Assembly (NCBI RefSeq): GCF_034387475.1
Contig: NZ_JAXCIL010000005.1
Location: 11,634-75,633 of the forward strand
Direction: 5' to 3'
DNA length: 64,000 bases
Source of the DNA: Pseudomonas sp. Teo4
GTDB taxonomy: Bacteria > Pseudomonadota > Gammaproteobacteria > Pseudomonadales > Pseudomonadaceae
Positions 1 to 12,037 of this stretch are shown in pieces (within the stretch, counting starts at the first letter, position 1; every line of letters starts with the position of its first letter). A program made the position numbers and the translations under genes. Under the pieces are notes generated by a model. It did no database searches. It worked only from the letters and a program-made list of their open reading frames with translations, and was not told the DNA's origin.

Positions 1-38
1 GGGCCAGACCAGGCAACATCGCTGGTCCTGCCAACGCA

Positions 39-66
39 TTCGCGGGTGAACCCGCTCCCACAGGGG
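39..66. repeat. REP element, GCGGGTGAACCCGC class
   Basis: A short imperfect palindrome followed by CTCCCACAGG, the usual tail of putida-type REP sequences. It lies in the gap upstream of arcC. Similar units recur near 1480, 21670, 22610 and 29190. Confidence 0.7.
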
Positions 67-118
67 CGGTGTTTCACTCAGGAGCAGCGCTCCCTTCTTT
101 CGTTAAAGGACATTCCCC

Positions 119-1048
119 ATGCGTATCGTTGTTGCTTTGGGCGGCAACGCCCTGCTGCGCCGCGGCGAGCCCATGACCGCTGACAACCAGCGCGCCAATA
201 TCCGCACCGCCACCGAGCAGATCGCCAAGATTCACCCCGGCAACGAACTGGTCATCGCCCACGGCAACGGCCCTCAGGTCGGGCTGCTGTCGCTCCAGGG
301 CATGGCCTACAAACCCGATGAAGCCTACCCCCTGGATGTGCTCGGCGCCGAAACCGAGGGCATGATCGGTTACATGATCGAACAGGAACTGGGCAACCTG
401 CTGGCCTTCGAAGTGCCTTTCGCCACCCTGCTCACCCAAGTGGAAGTCGACGCCAACGACCCGGCCTTCAAGGACCCGACCAAGTTCATCGGCCCGGTCT
501 ACAGCAAGGAAGAAGCCGAGCGCCTGGCCAAGGAAAAAGGCTGGGTGGTCAAGGCCGACGGCGACAAGTACCGCCGAGTGGTGGCCAGCCCGAAACCCAA
601 GCGCATTTTCGAAATTCGCCCGATCAAGTGGCTGCTGGAAAAGAGCAGCATCGTGATCTGCGCGGGCGGTGGCGGCATTCCCACCATGTACGATGAAAAC
701 CGCAAGCTCAAAGGCATCGAAGCGGTCATCGACAAGGACCTGTGCTCGGCGCTGCTGGCCGAGCAGCTGGAAGCCGACCTTCTGATAATCGCCACCGATG
801 TGGATGCGGCGTACATTGACTGGGGTAAGCCGACACAAAAGGCCATCGCCGAGGCGCACCCCGATGAACTCGAACGCCTGGGCTTCGCTGCCGGCTCCAT
901 GGGGCCGAAAGTGCAGGCCGCCTGCGATTTCGCCCGTCACACCGGCAAGGTGGCAGTGATCAGCTCGCTGGAGAAGATCGAGGACATTGTCAAAGGCACT
1001 GCTGGCACCCGCGTCAGCACCGCCAAGCCGGGTATCAGCTACCGTTGA
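119..1048 (+). CDS. arcC: Carbamate kinase
   Basis: Catalyses carbamoyl phosphate + ADP to ATP + carbamate, the energy-yielding last step of the cytoplasmic arginine deiminase pathway. The 309-residue protein has the amino-acid-kinase fold signatures: N-terminal [19 protein letters not shown] near residue 50, the CAGGGGIP loop, [20 protein letters not shown] and [10 protein letters not shown] near the C terminus. Length is typical for the family. The ATG at 119 has an AAAGGA ribosome site about 8 bases upstream. arcC is usually the last gene of arcDABC in pseudomonads; the upstream arc genes would lie outside the window, and the REP unit before it separates it from them. Confidence 0.95.
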   Translation: MRIVVALGGNALLRRGEPMTADNQRANIRTATEQIAKIHPGNELVIAHGNGPQVGLLSLQGMAYKPDEAYPLDVLGAETEGMIGYMIEQELGNLLAFEVPFATLLTQVEVDANDPAFKDPTKFIGPVYSKEEAERLAKEKGWVVKADGDKYRRVVASPKPKRIFEIRPIKWLLEKSSIVICAGGGGIPTMYDENRKLKGIEAVIDKDLCSALLAEQLEADLLIIATDVDAAYIDWGKPTQKAIAEAHPDELERLGFAAGSMGPKVQAACDFARHTGKVAVISSLEKIEDIVKGTAGTRVSTAKPGISYR

Positions 1049-1104
1049 TTGCAGTCGGCGGGTGCTGCGGTACCCGCCGTTATCAACCTTCCGGAGATTT
1101 CGCC

Positions 1105-1473
1105 ATGGCTCAGTTCAAACCCGGTCATGTACATATCGAGCGCGACGCGCTGAACACCAATGACCACAGCTACGACCTCAACATCGAGTACGAAGCAACG
1201 CAGGACCCCAGCGAAGGCCGCGGCATCCAGTTCCGTATGCATGGCAGCATCGAAGGCAAAAGTGTCGACGAAAAGTTCTTCCTGGCCAAAGACCAGGTCC
1301 TGCCCAGCTTTCTCATGATATTGAGTCGCAAAGCTCAGGCCCACCTTGCCCCACCCAAAAAATTCGAGACCCTCGGTTCGCCACACAAGCTCTACGACGC
1401 GATGTTCGAAGACATCCGCCAGAAGCTCGATGTGAAGTCCGGCGACCCGATCAAGCCAGAACACCTGGAGTAA
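1105..1473 (+). CDS. DUF5064-type conserved protein
   Basis: A 122-residue acidic soluble protein with no signal peptide or membrane segment. It begins MAQFKPGHVHIERDAL and resembles the Pseudomonas-restricted DUF5064 family as I remember it; I know of no established function. The reading frame stays open 60 bases upstream, but the ATG at 1105 is preferred because CCGGAG lies 8 bases before it and the upstream part reads through arcC's end. It sits 56 bases after arcC, so it may be cotranscribed. A REP pair follows its stop codon directly. Confidence 0.75.
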   Translation: MAQFKPGHVHIERDALNTNDHSYDLNIEYEATQDPSEGRGIQFRMHGSIEGKSVDEKFFLAKDQVLPSFLMILSRKAQAHLAPPKKFETLGSPHKLYDAMFEDIRQKLDVKSGDPIKPEHLE

Positions 1474-1478
1474 TCCCA

Positions 1479-1575
1479 TTCGCGGGCAAGCCCGCTCCCA
1501 CAGGTACAGCGTCGCACCTGAGGCCAGCGCAACACCTGTGGGAGCCGGCTTGCCGGCGATGGGGCCGGTACAGCC
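1479..1575. repeat. Hybrid REP pair in inverted orientation
   Basis: The left unit has the GCGGGCAAGCCCGC core and the right unit the GCCGGCTTGCCGGC core. Both carry the CTCCCACAGG / CCTGTGGGAG arm facing inward. The cores differ, so this pair folds less perfectly than the pairs at 3220 or 15801. It occupies most of the gap between the DUF5064 gene and the sigma-54 activator gene. Confidence 0.75.
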
Positions 1576-1698
1576 AGCACAAGACAGTTGCTCCTCCATG
1601 TGCTCCGCTGGGTGGTGGCAACAAGCCGCAGCGATTAGTTTTCAGCGTTTTCCCGAGGCATACTACCGCCCTCCCCGGCCATAACCCCGCCCTACCCC

Positions 1699-3207
1699 AT
1701 GCGCATCCATGTCAGCTTCATCGACCGCGTCGGCATCACCCAGGAAGTCCTGGCCCTGCTCGGTGCCCGCAACCTCAACCTGGATGCCGTGGAGATGGTC
1801 CCGCCAAACGTCTACATCGACGCCCCGACCCTCAGCCCAGCTGTGCTGGAAGAGTTGCATGATGCGCTGTTCGAGGTGCGTGGCGTGCAGTCGGTGGACG
1901 TGGTCGATATCCTCCCTGGCCAACGTCGCCACCTGCAACTCGACGCCCTGCTCGCCGCCATGAGCGACCCGGTGCTGGCAGTGGACAGCGCGGGCAAGGT
2001 GCTGCTGGCCAACCCGGCATTGATCGCCCTGTGTGGCCGTGAATCGGCCGGGCGTTCGGTGAGTGAGCTGTTCGACGACCCGGCCCTGTTACAGGCCCTG
2101 CTGGACAACAACTTCCACCTGCCAATGCGCGAAATGCAGCTCAACGGCCAGAGCCTGCTGCTGGATGCCACGCCGATCACCAATGCTGGCGGCCTGTTGA
2201 CCCTGTACCCGCCCACGCGCATGGGTGAACGGCTTTCAGCCCTGCACCACGACCATGCCGAAGGCTTCGACGCCCTGCTCGGCGAGTCGCCGGTGATCCG
2301 CACCCTCAAGGCCCGCGCCCTGCGCGTGGCGGCCCTGGACGCACCGCTGCTGATACACGGTGAGACCGGCACCGGCAAGGAACTGGTGGCCCGCGCCTGC
2401 CACGCCATCAGCAGCCGCCACGCGGCCCCGTTCCTGGCCCTCAACTGCGCCGCGCTGCCCGAAAGCCTGGCTGAAAGCGAGCTGTTCGGTTACGCCCCGG
2501 GTGCCTTCACCGGTGCCCAGCGCGGCGGCAAACCGGGGCTCATGGAGTTGGCCAACCAAGGCACGGTGTTCCTCGACGAAATTGGCGAGATGTCCCCGTA
2601 CCTGCAAGCCAAGCTGTTGCGTTTTCTCAGCGATGGCAGTTTCCGCCGGGTTGGCGGAGACCGCGAGGTTAAGGTCGATGTACGCATCATCAGCGCCACC
2701 CACCGCGACCTGGAACGCATGGTCGCCGAAGGCACCTTCCGCGAAGACCTGTTCTACCGGCTGAACGTGCTGAACCTGCAGGTTCCTCCGCTGCGCGAGC
2801 GTGGCCAGGACATTCTGATGCTGGCGCACTTCTTCATGCAGCAGGCCTGCACCCAGATCCAGCGCCCGCCGTGCCGTCTGGCGCCCGCCACCCATTCCGC
2901 GCTGCTGGCCAACCCCTGGCCGGGCAACGTGCGCCAACTGCAGAACGTGATCTTCCGCGCTGCCGCCATCTGTGAGGGCAACCTGGTGGACATTGGCGAT
3001 CTCGACATCGCCGGTACGTCGGTAGCGCGTGGCCAGGATGGTGACGTGGCCAGCCTGGAGCAGGCGGTGGGGGATTTCGAGCGCGAACTGTTGCAGCGCC
3101 TGTATGCCAGCTACCCCTCCACCCGGCAGCTGGCGGGACGGCTGCAGACCTCGCATACCGCGATTGCCCAGCGGTTGCGCAAGTACGGTATTCCAACCAA
3201 GGCCTGA
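1699..3207 (+). CDS. gcsR: TyrR/GcsR-like sigma-54-dependent transcriptional activator
   Basis: A 502-residue enhancer-binding protein. Domain order: N-terminal ACT domain (about 1-75, MRIHVSFIDRVGITQEVLA), PAS-like region (about 80-190), AAA+ domain (about 195-430) with Walker A GETGTGKE at 221-228, the sigma-54 contact loop GAFTGA at 268-273 and Walker B FLDEIGE near 291, and a C-terminal HTH (about 475-500). This is the TyrR/PhhR architecture, but an intact GAFTGA loop means it should activate sigma-54 promoters. In P. aeruginosa the paralogue GcsR activates a glycine-cleavage operon in response to glycine. Here the gene lies directly upstream of gcvH-gcvP-sdaA-gcvT, in the same direction, with a sigma-54 promoter between them. 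Identity as GcsR rather than PhhR rests on this context. Confidence 0.85.
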   Translation: MRIHVSFIDRVGITQEVLALLGARNLNLDAVEMVPPNVYIDAPTLSPAVLEELHDALFEVRGVQSVDVVDILPGQRRHLQLDALLAAMSDPVLAVDSAGKVLLANPALIALCGRESAGRSVSELFDDPALLQALLDNNFHLPMREMQLNGQSLLLDATPITNAGGLLTLYPPTRMGERLSALHHDHAEGFDALLGESPVIRTLKARALRVAALDAPLLIHGETGTGKELVARACHAISSRHAAPFLALNCAALPESLAESELFGYAPGAFTGAQRGGKPGLMELANQGTVFLDEIGEMSPYLQAKLLRFLSDGSFRRVGGDREVKVDVRIISATHRDLERMVAEGTFREDLFYRLNVLNLQVPPLRERGQDILMLAHFFMQQACTQIQRPPCRLAPATHSALLANPWPGNVRQLQNVIFRAAAICEGNLVDIGDLDIAGTSVARGQDGDVASLEQAVGDFERELLQRLYASYPSTRQLAGRLQTSHTAIAQRLRKYGIPTKA

Positions 3208-3219
3208 TATCGGTTGTAC

Positions 3220-3314
3220 CGGCCCTATCGCCGGCAAGCCGGCTCCCACAGGTACGCCACAGTTCTTGAAACCTGTGGTGAACCTGTGGGAGCCGGCTTG
3301 CCGGCGATAAGGCC
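3220..3314. repeat. REP pair forming a long hairpin
   Basis: Inverted arms CTATCGCCGGCAAGCCGGCT... (3225-3252) and its complement (3282-3309), both with the CTCCCACAGG extension, separated by about 30 bases. It lies just after the activator gene and before the repeats upstream of gcvH, so it may insulate the activator transcript from the gcv control region. Confidence 0.85.
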
Positions 3315-3330
3315 AGTGGACGTACAACAT

Positions 3331-3387
3331 GTATCGAAATCACTACACCGTATCGAAACCACTACACACCCATTCGAATGGCTCCAC
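3331..3387. promoter_or_regulatory. Tandem repeats, probable activator-binding sites for the gcv operon
   Basis: Two nearly identical 18-base direct repeats, GTATCGAAATCACTACAC at 3331-3348 and GTATCGAAACCACTACAC at 3350-3367, start 19 bases apart. A degenerate third copy (TCGAA...CTCCAC, about 3372-3387) follows. They lie 125-180 bases upstream of the sigma-54 promoter, the normal distance for an upstream activating sequence. Assignment to the adjacent TyrR/GcsR-like protein is inferred from position. Confidence 0.65.
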
Positions 3388-3478
3388 GCAAGGGTTTGAT
3401 CCTCCAACCCTTTTCCAATCCGATTCATCTGTAGCGTTTTCATTCCACAAAAATGTCGAATTCATTTCAACTAATCTC

Positions 3479-3491
3479 TAACTAATTGATT
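3479..3491 (-). promoter_or_regulatory. IHF-binding site consensus
   Basis: The minus strand reads AATCAATTAGTTA, an exact match to the WATCAANNNNTTR consensus. It sits between the tandem repeats and the -24/-12 promoter, where IHF usually bends DNA in sigma-54 systems. The surrounding 100 bases are distinctly AT-rich against the local background. Confidence 0.6.
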
Positions 3492-3510
3492 TAAAAGACT
3501 TTTTACATAC

Positions 3511-3526
3511 TGGCCGCATTATTGCT
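3511..3526 (+). promoter_or_regulatory. Sigma-54 promoter of gcvH-gcvP-sdaA-gcvT
   Basis: TGGCCG-CATTA-TTGCT keeps the invariant GG (3512-3513), exactly ten bases, then GC (3524-3525). Transcription would start around 3537, leaving a leader of about 55 bases before gcvH. The rest of the 3208-3591 gap holds the REP pair, tandem repeats and IHF site listed separately. Confidence 0.75.
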
Positions 3527-3591
3527 AAGGGAAATCCAACCCAAGAGCGCGGAGCAACCGCGCCCAACGCCCTGCTTCCCGAGGAATTCCC

Positions 3592-3975
3592 ATGAGCGAG
3601 TTGCGTTTCACCGAAGATCACGAATGGCTGCGCGTCGAAGCCGATGGCAGCGTCACCGTGGGCATCACCGCCTACGCCCAGAACGCCCTTGGCGATGTGG
3701 TCTACGTGCAACTGCCGGATCTGCAGCAGTACGACAAAGGTGCCGAAGCCTCCACCGTCGAATCGGTCAAGGCAGCCAGCGGCGTGTACATGCCCCTGAG
3801 CGGTGAAGTGGTCGCCGTCAACGAAGGCCTCAACGACAGCCCAGAGCTGGTCAACGAAGACCCGCTGGGCGAAGGCTGGTTCTTCCGCTTCATCCCCGCC
3901 GACATGAACGAAGTGGCTGCCCTGCTCGACCAGGACGCCTACGACCGCCTGATCAAAGCCAACGACGACGCTTGA
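3592..3975 (+). CDS. gcvH: Glycine cleavage system H protein
   Basis: The lipoyl carrier that shuttles the aminomethyl group between the P, T and L proteins of the cytoplasmic glycine cleavage complex. The 127-residue protein has the [16 protein letters not shown] lipoylation segment with Lys60 as the modified residue. Start ATG at 3592 follows GAGGAA. It is the first gene of the operon and is separated from gcvP by 11 bases. Probable control is from the sigma-54 promoter just upstream. P. putida is known to have a second glycine cleavage locus, so this is one of two copies in that group. Confidence 0.95.
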   Translation: MSELRFTEDHEWLRVEADGSVTVGITAYAQNALGDVVYVQLPDLQQYDKGAEASTVESVKAASGVYMPLSGEVVAVNEGLNDSPELVNEDPLGEGWFFRFIPADMNEVAALLDQDAYDRLIKANDDA

Positions 3976-3986
3976 GGAATCCGACC

Positions 3987-6842
<2,856 letters not shown>

Positions 6843-6858
6843 GGCGGTCTTTAAATAG

Positions 6859-6970
6859 CTGGGGCCGCTTCGCGGCCCATCGCGGGCTTCGCCAGCTCCC
6901 ACAGGACCTTGTGTTGCTGCAAGTCCCGTGGGAGCTGGCGAAGCCTGCGATGGATCGCAAAGCGGTCCTG
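6859..6970. repeat. REP pair, GGCTTCGCCAGCTCCCAC class
   Basis: Arms around 6880-6902 and 6928-6951 are inverted copies (ATCGCGGGCTTCGCCAGCTC and its near-complement), flanked by GCTTCGCGGCCC and an imperfect complement. It lies inside the gcv operon, between gcvP and sdaA. The same class recurs at 62036-62158. Confidence 0.8.
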
Positions 6971-7010
6971 ACCCTGCACCTGTCGCCTGCCTGAGCGAGG
7001 AGCACCGAAA

Positions 7011-8387
<1,377 letters not shown>

Positions 8388-8413
8388 CCCGACAAACAAC
8401 CAAGGAGTCATCG

Positions 8414-9535
8414 ATGTCCGAAACACTGCTCAAGACCCCACTGCACGCCCTGCACCTGGAACTGGGTGCGCGCATGGTACCGTTCGCTGGCTATGACATG
8501 CCGGTGCAATACCCACTGGGCGTGCTCAAGGAACACCTGCACACCCGCGAGCAGGCCGGCCTGTTCGATGTCTCGCACATGGGCCAGATCATCCTGCGCG
8601 GCAGTGATGCGGCCAAGGCACTGGAAACCCTCGTGCCGGTGGATATCGCCGACCTGCCGGTAGGCATGCAGCGCTATGCCATGTTCACCAACGAGCAAGG
8701 CGGCATCCTCGATGACCTGATGGTCGCCAACCTGGGCGAAGACGTGCTGTTCCTGGTGGTCAACGCCGCCTGCAAGGACCAGGACCTGGCCCACCTGCAA
8801 AAGCACATCGGCGGGCGCTGTGAAGTTCAACCCCTGTTCGAGGAGCGTGCCCTGCTGGCCCTGCAAGGCCCGGCAGCGGTCAAGGTGCTGGAGCGCCTGG
8901 CGCCGGAAGTGGCGAGCATGACCTTCATGCAGTTCCGCCCGGTGAAGCTGCTGGGTGAAGACTGCTACGTCAGCCGTTCGGGCTATACCGGTGAAGACGG
9001 CTATGAAATCTCGGTACCGGTCAACGCTGCCGAAGCCCTGGCCCGTCGCCTGCTGGCCGAGCCCGAAGTACAGCCAATCGGCCTGGGTGCGCGCGACTCG
9101 CTACGCCTGGAAGCCGGTCTGTGCCTGTATGGCCACGACATGAATACCGAGACCACCCCCATCGAGGCGAGCCTGCTTTGGGCCATTTCCAAAGTTCGCC
9201 GTGCCGACGGTGCACGCGCTGGCGGTTTCCCTGGTGCCGAGGCGGTCTTTGCCCAACAGCAGCAAGGCGTGGCACGCAAACGAGTCGGCCTGCTGCCTCA
9301 AGAGCGCACGCCGGTGCGTGAGGGCGCGGACATCGTCGACGGCGAAGGCAAGATTGTCGGCAAGGTATGCAGCGGCGGCTTTGGCCCGACACTCGGCGCA
9401 CCTGTGGCCATGGGTTATGTCGATAACGAACACAGCGCTATCGATACACCTCTGTTTGCCGTTGTCCGCGGCAAGCAGGTTGCCCTGAAAGTCAGCAAAA
9501 TGCCTTTTGTTCCGCAACGTTACTATCGCGGTTGA
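8414..9535 (+). CDS. gcvT: Glycine cleavage system T protein (aminomethyltransferase)
   Basis: Transfers the methylene group from aminomethyl-lipoyl H protein to tetrahydrofolate, releasing ammonia. The 373-residue protein has [24 protein letters not shown] at the N terminus, the folate-binding FDVSHMGQI segment and [12 protein letters not shown]. The reading frame extends back into sdaA, but ATG 8414 has AAGGAG seven bases upstream and gives the standard length. It lies 26 bases after sdaA and ends the operon. Two hairpins follow its stop. Confidence 0.96.
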   Translation: MSETLLKTPLHALHLELGARMVPFAGYDMPVQYPLGVLKEHLHTREQAGLFDVSHMGQIILRGSDAAKALETLVPVDIADLPVGMQRYAMFTNEQGGILDDLMVANLGEDVLFLVVNAACKDQDLAHLQKHIGGRCEVQPLFEERALLALQGPAAVKVLERLAPEVASMTFMQFRPVKLLGEDCYVSRSGYTGEDGYEISVPVNAAEALARRLLAEPEVQPIGLGARDSLRLEAGLCLYGHDMNTETTPIEASLLWAISKVRRADGARAGGFPGAEAVFAQQQQGVARKRVGLLPQERTPVREGADIVDGEGKIVGKVCSGGFGPTLGAPVAMGYVDNEHSAIDTPLFAVVRGKQVALKVSKMPFVPQRYYRG

Positions 9536-9544
9536 AAGGCCATG

Positions 9545-9617
9545 TGACAGGTTCGACATATTCGTTTTCGAACCTGTCCAATAACTTTTGAACATGGCGC
9601 CAGGCCAGGCGCCATGC
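9545..9617. terminator. Two successive hairpins after gcvT
   Basis: First hairpin: GACAGGTTCG (9546-9555) pairs perfectly with CGAACCTGTC (9569-9578). Second: CATGGCGCC (9593-9601) pairs perfectly with GGCGCCATG (9608-9616) around a six-base loop. Neither has a T-tract, so these are candidate Rho-assisted terminators or 3'-end stabilisers rather than classical intrinsic terminators. Confidence 0.5.
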
Positions 9618-9676
9618 CGTTTCCGACAATTCGGTCGGTTATCGGCAAATCGCTGATTTCCTACAGTGCGAAGGGC

Positions 9677-9706
9677 TTGTTTTTCTCTTGGGAGTTGGCG
9701 TAGAGT
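9677..9706 (+). promoter_or_regulatory. Candidate sigma-70 promoter of cspA
   Basis: TTGTTT (9677-9682) and TAGAGT (9701-9706) with an 18-base spacer. Transcription would start near 9713, giving a leader of about 170 bases before the cold-shock gene. Long leaders of this size are typical of cspA-type genes. No other features are seen between 9617 and 9881. Confidence 0.45.
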
Positions 9707-9881
9707 CACTGCACTGTGTTTGCATGGGTCGCAACAGTTCGTGACCTGGGCCAGTAGCCGCAATTTGCTACAACCCGTTCGACGTCTCTTACTTTCCTGC
9801 AACCCAGCCCAGTACTCTTTCACCTCAAATAATGTGAAAGAAACTGTCATTAAAAATTTAAGCTTCATAGGAAATAAGACA

Positions 9882-10094
9882 ATGGCTGAGCGTCAGAACG
9901 GTACCGTCAAGTGGTTCAATGACGAGAAAGGTTACGGCTTCATCACCCCAGAAAGCGGTCCGGATCTGTTCGTACACTTCCGCGCTATCGAAGGCAACGG
10001 CTTCAAGAGCCTGAAAGAAGGCCAAAAGGTCACCTTCGAAGCCGTGCAAGGCCAGAAAGGCATGCAGGCTGACAAGGTTCAGGTCGCCGGCTAA
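9882..10094 (+). CDS. cspA: Cold-shock protein, CspA family
   Basis: A 70-residue single cold-shock domain (OB fold) that binds single-stranded RNA/DNA. RNP1 is KGYGFI (about residues 16-21) and RNP2 is LFVHF, both intact. The frame is open far upstream (to 9666), but the upstream codons have no family match and ATG 9882 gives exact family length. There is only a weak ribosome site (TAGGAAA), so translation may depend on leader structure. It is monocistronic: own promoter, and a strong terminator right after. Confidence 0.93.
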   Translation: MAERQNGTVKWFNDEKGYGFITPESGPDLFVHFRAIEGNGFKSLKEGQKVTFEAVQGQKGMQADKVQVAG

Positions 10095-10113
10095 GCCGAA
10101 CCCGACTTCGAAG

Positions 10114-10147
10114 AAAAGCCCCTGCCAAGTGCAGGGGCTTTTTTTTG
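10114..10147 (+). terminator. Intrinsic terminator of cspA
   Basis: AAGCCCCTGC (10116-10125), a 5-base loop, GCAGGGGCTT (10131-10140), then a run of T to 10146. A textbook Rho-independent terminator. Confidence 0.92.
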
Positions 10148-10186
10148 CCCGTAGAATAGCGGCTTCGTCATACGGAGCTGCAACGC

Positions 10187-10675
10187 ATGTCCAAGCCTCT
10201 GCTCACCCCTCAGGGAGATTTCCCACCCGCTGGCCTGGGCCGGCGCCTGGCGGCGATGTTCTATGACTTCCTGTTGTGCACGGCACTGCTGATCGTCACC
10301 GCAGGTGCTTACAAGATGATCCAGATGAGCATCATCGGCGAAGCCCGCATGCGCGAACTGACCGATGCCGGCGCGCTGGATGGCGACCCGCTGCTATCGA
10401 CGATCCTGCTGTTTGCGTTGTTCGGCTTCTTCGCCAAATTCTGGACCCATGGTGGGCAGACGCTGGGAATGCAGGTGTGGGGGGTGCGCGTGCAGAACGC
10501 CGATGGCAGTGCCATCAGCCTGTGGCAAGCGCTGTTGCGCTTCGTGGTGTCGATTGCCTCTTGGCTGTGCCTGGGGATGGGGTTCTTCTGGGCACTGATC
10601 GATAAGCGCAAGCGCGGCTGGCATGACATCTATTCCGAGACGCAGTTGGTGCGAGTACCCAAACAGAAGAAGTGA
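10187..10675 (+). CDS. RDD-family inner-membrane protein
   Basis: A 162-residue membrane protein with the RDD-domain start GLGRRLAAMFYDFLLCTALL, a second hydrophobic segment at ILLFALFGFFAKFW, and a third at FVVSIASWLCLGMGFFWALI followed by DKRKRGWHDIYS, the conserved C-terminal block. The first Arg of the name motif is present (GRRLAAMFYD). Function of RDD proteins is largely unknown; some act in ion transport. ATG 10187 follows CGGAG. Upstream is the cspA terminator, downstream a long palindrome shared with the converging lptG. Confidence 0.85.
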   Translation: MSKPLLTPQGDFPPAGLGRRLAAMFYDFLLCTALLIVTAGAYKMIQMSIIGEARMRELTDAGALDGDPLLSTILLFALFGFFAKFWTHGGQTLGMQVWGVRVQNADGSAISLWQALLRFVVSIASWLCLGMGFFWALIDKRKRGWHDIYSETQLVRVPKQKK

Positions 10676-10707
10676 TATTGGCCGTAGGTGTAGGTCGAGA
10701 GGGCTGC

Positions 10708-10952
10708 AGCGCCTGCGAGATCGAGCGCCGCCCGCGCGGCGCATCGCGAGCAAGGCTCGCTCCTACGTTTGTTTACGGCCAGTAACGCCTATGACAGGCG
10801 CGCGCGACCGCCTTGTTTGCACGGCTCGATATTGCGTCGTGCACCAAAGCGTTCGCGCGAAAATCCCACAGGAAAAACTGGCCCGAAACAAACGTAGGAG
10901 CGAGCCTTGCTCGCGATGCGCCGCGCGGGCGGCGCTCGATCTCGCAAGCGCT
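10708..10952. repeat. Long palindromic repeat element, copy A
   Basis: The outer arms (10708-10774 and 10886-10952) are inverted copies over 67 bases with one mismatch. The interior also pairs imperfectly (ACGGCCAGT...ACTGGCCCG; GCGCGACCGCCTTG...CAAAGCGTTCGCGC), so the whole 245-base unit can fold into one hairpin. The arms contain the GCGAGCAAGGCTCGCTCCTACG REP core. A second copy, in the opposite orientation and with a related interior, lies at 41225-41460. It fills the gap between the converging RDD gene and lptG. Confidence 0.88.
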
Positions 10953-10975
10953 ACATCACTAAAGCCACACCATCA

Positions 10976-12037
10976 TCACCCGGCCCGGCGCAACAGCCAC
11001 AAACCAGCCACGGCGCAGATCCCTGCCGGGATCACCACCGCCAGCAGCGGCGGGAAGCCGAACACCTGGCTCGACGGGCCAAGCAGGTCCTGACCGATGC
11101 GGAACACGAAGCCTACCAGAACACCGGTGAACACCCGCTGGCCGAGCGTTACCGAGCGCAGAGGGCCGAAGATGAAGGAAATCGCCATCAGCACCAGCGC
11201 CGCGGTCACCGCAGGCTGCAGCACCTTGGTCCAGAACGCCAGCCAGTAACGTGCGTTGTTCAGACCCTGGTCGGACAGGTAGTGGATGTAGTCCCACAAG
11301 CCGGTGATCGACAACGACTCGGGTGCCAACACCACGGTATTGAGCAACTGCGGCGTAACCGAGACATCCCAGCGTTCCTGCGGCGCCTTCACCACTTCGG
11401 TGTGATCGCCACGGAAATAGGTGGTGCTGACGTCGCTGAGCACCCAGTGATCCTGACTGTACTGCGCACGGCGGGCGAAGCTTGAGGTGATGATCTTGCG
11501 CTCGTTGTCGAAACGGTACCGAGTCACGCCCAGCAGCAGGCCATTGGGCTGCACGGCGTTGATATGCACGAACTCGTCACCCTGACGGTGCCACATGCCG
11601 CGCTTGGAGCTTTGCGCCTCGCCCCCGCCCTGGGCCAGGGAACGGTCGGCCTGGGCCTTGTTCTCGGTAACCGGGGCGACGTATTCGCCAATCAGCAGGC
11701 CCACCAGCATCAGCACCAGCATCGGCTTCATCACCGCCCAGACGATGCGGCCGATGGAAACGCCGGCGGCGCGCATGATGGTCAGCTCACTGCTGCTGGC
11801 CAGGCTGCCGAGGCCGACCAGACAGCCGATCAATGCAGCCATCGGCAGCATTTCGTACAGACGGCGAGGTGCAGTCAGCAGCACGAAGTTGCCGGCCTCC
11901 ATCACCGTGTAGGTGTCGCTCAGGTCGCTCATCTCATCGATGAAGGCAAACAGCGAGGCCAGCCCGAGGATGATCCCCAGTACCGCCAGAATGGCCAGCA
12001 GCACGCTCTGGCCGATGTAACGGTCGAGCTTAGCCAT
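10976..12037 (-). CDS. lptG: LPS export permease LptG
   Basis: One of the two permease subunits of the inner-membrane LptB2FG transporter that extracts LPS for transport to the outer membrane. The 353-residue protein starts MAKLDRYIGQSVLLAIL, with membrane segments at about 10-30, 60-80 and 95-115, a large periplasmic beta-jellyroll region, and C-terminal segments (TAALVLMAISFIFGP, VFTGVLVGFVFRIGQDL). The frame opens nine codons further up, but ATG 12037 overlaps the lptF stop by eight bases, the usual coupling. It is cotranscribed with lptF; the ATPase lptB is at 36784. Confidence 0.95.
   Translation of the reverse strand: MAKLDRYIGQSVLLAILAVLGIILGLASLFAFIDEMSDLSDTYTVMEAGNFVLLTAPRRLYEMLPMAALIGCLVGLGSLASSSELTIMRAAGVSIGRIVWAVMKPMLVLMLVGLLIGEYVAPVTENKAQADRSLAQGGGEAQSSKRGMWHRQGDEFVHINAVQPNGLLLGVTRYRFDNERKIITSSFARRAQYSQDHWVLSDVSTTYFRGDHTEVVKAPQERWDVSVTPQLLNTVVLAPESLSITGLWDYIHYLSDQGLNNARYWLAFWTKVLQPAVTAALVLMAISFIFGPLRSVTLGQRVFTGVLVGFVFRIGQDLLGPSSQVFGFPPLLAVVIPAGICAVAGLWLLRRAG

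Noticed and set aside
3501..3508. TTTTACAT as a TyrR-type half-site next to the gcv promoter
   Set aside because: It is only a half-match and overlaps the region polymerase would occupy; the tandem repeats further upstream are better candidates.
10907..11485. A plus-strand frame starting in the palindromic element
   Set aside because: It runs antisense to lptG and begins inside the repeat; no domain seen.
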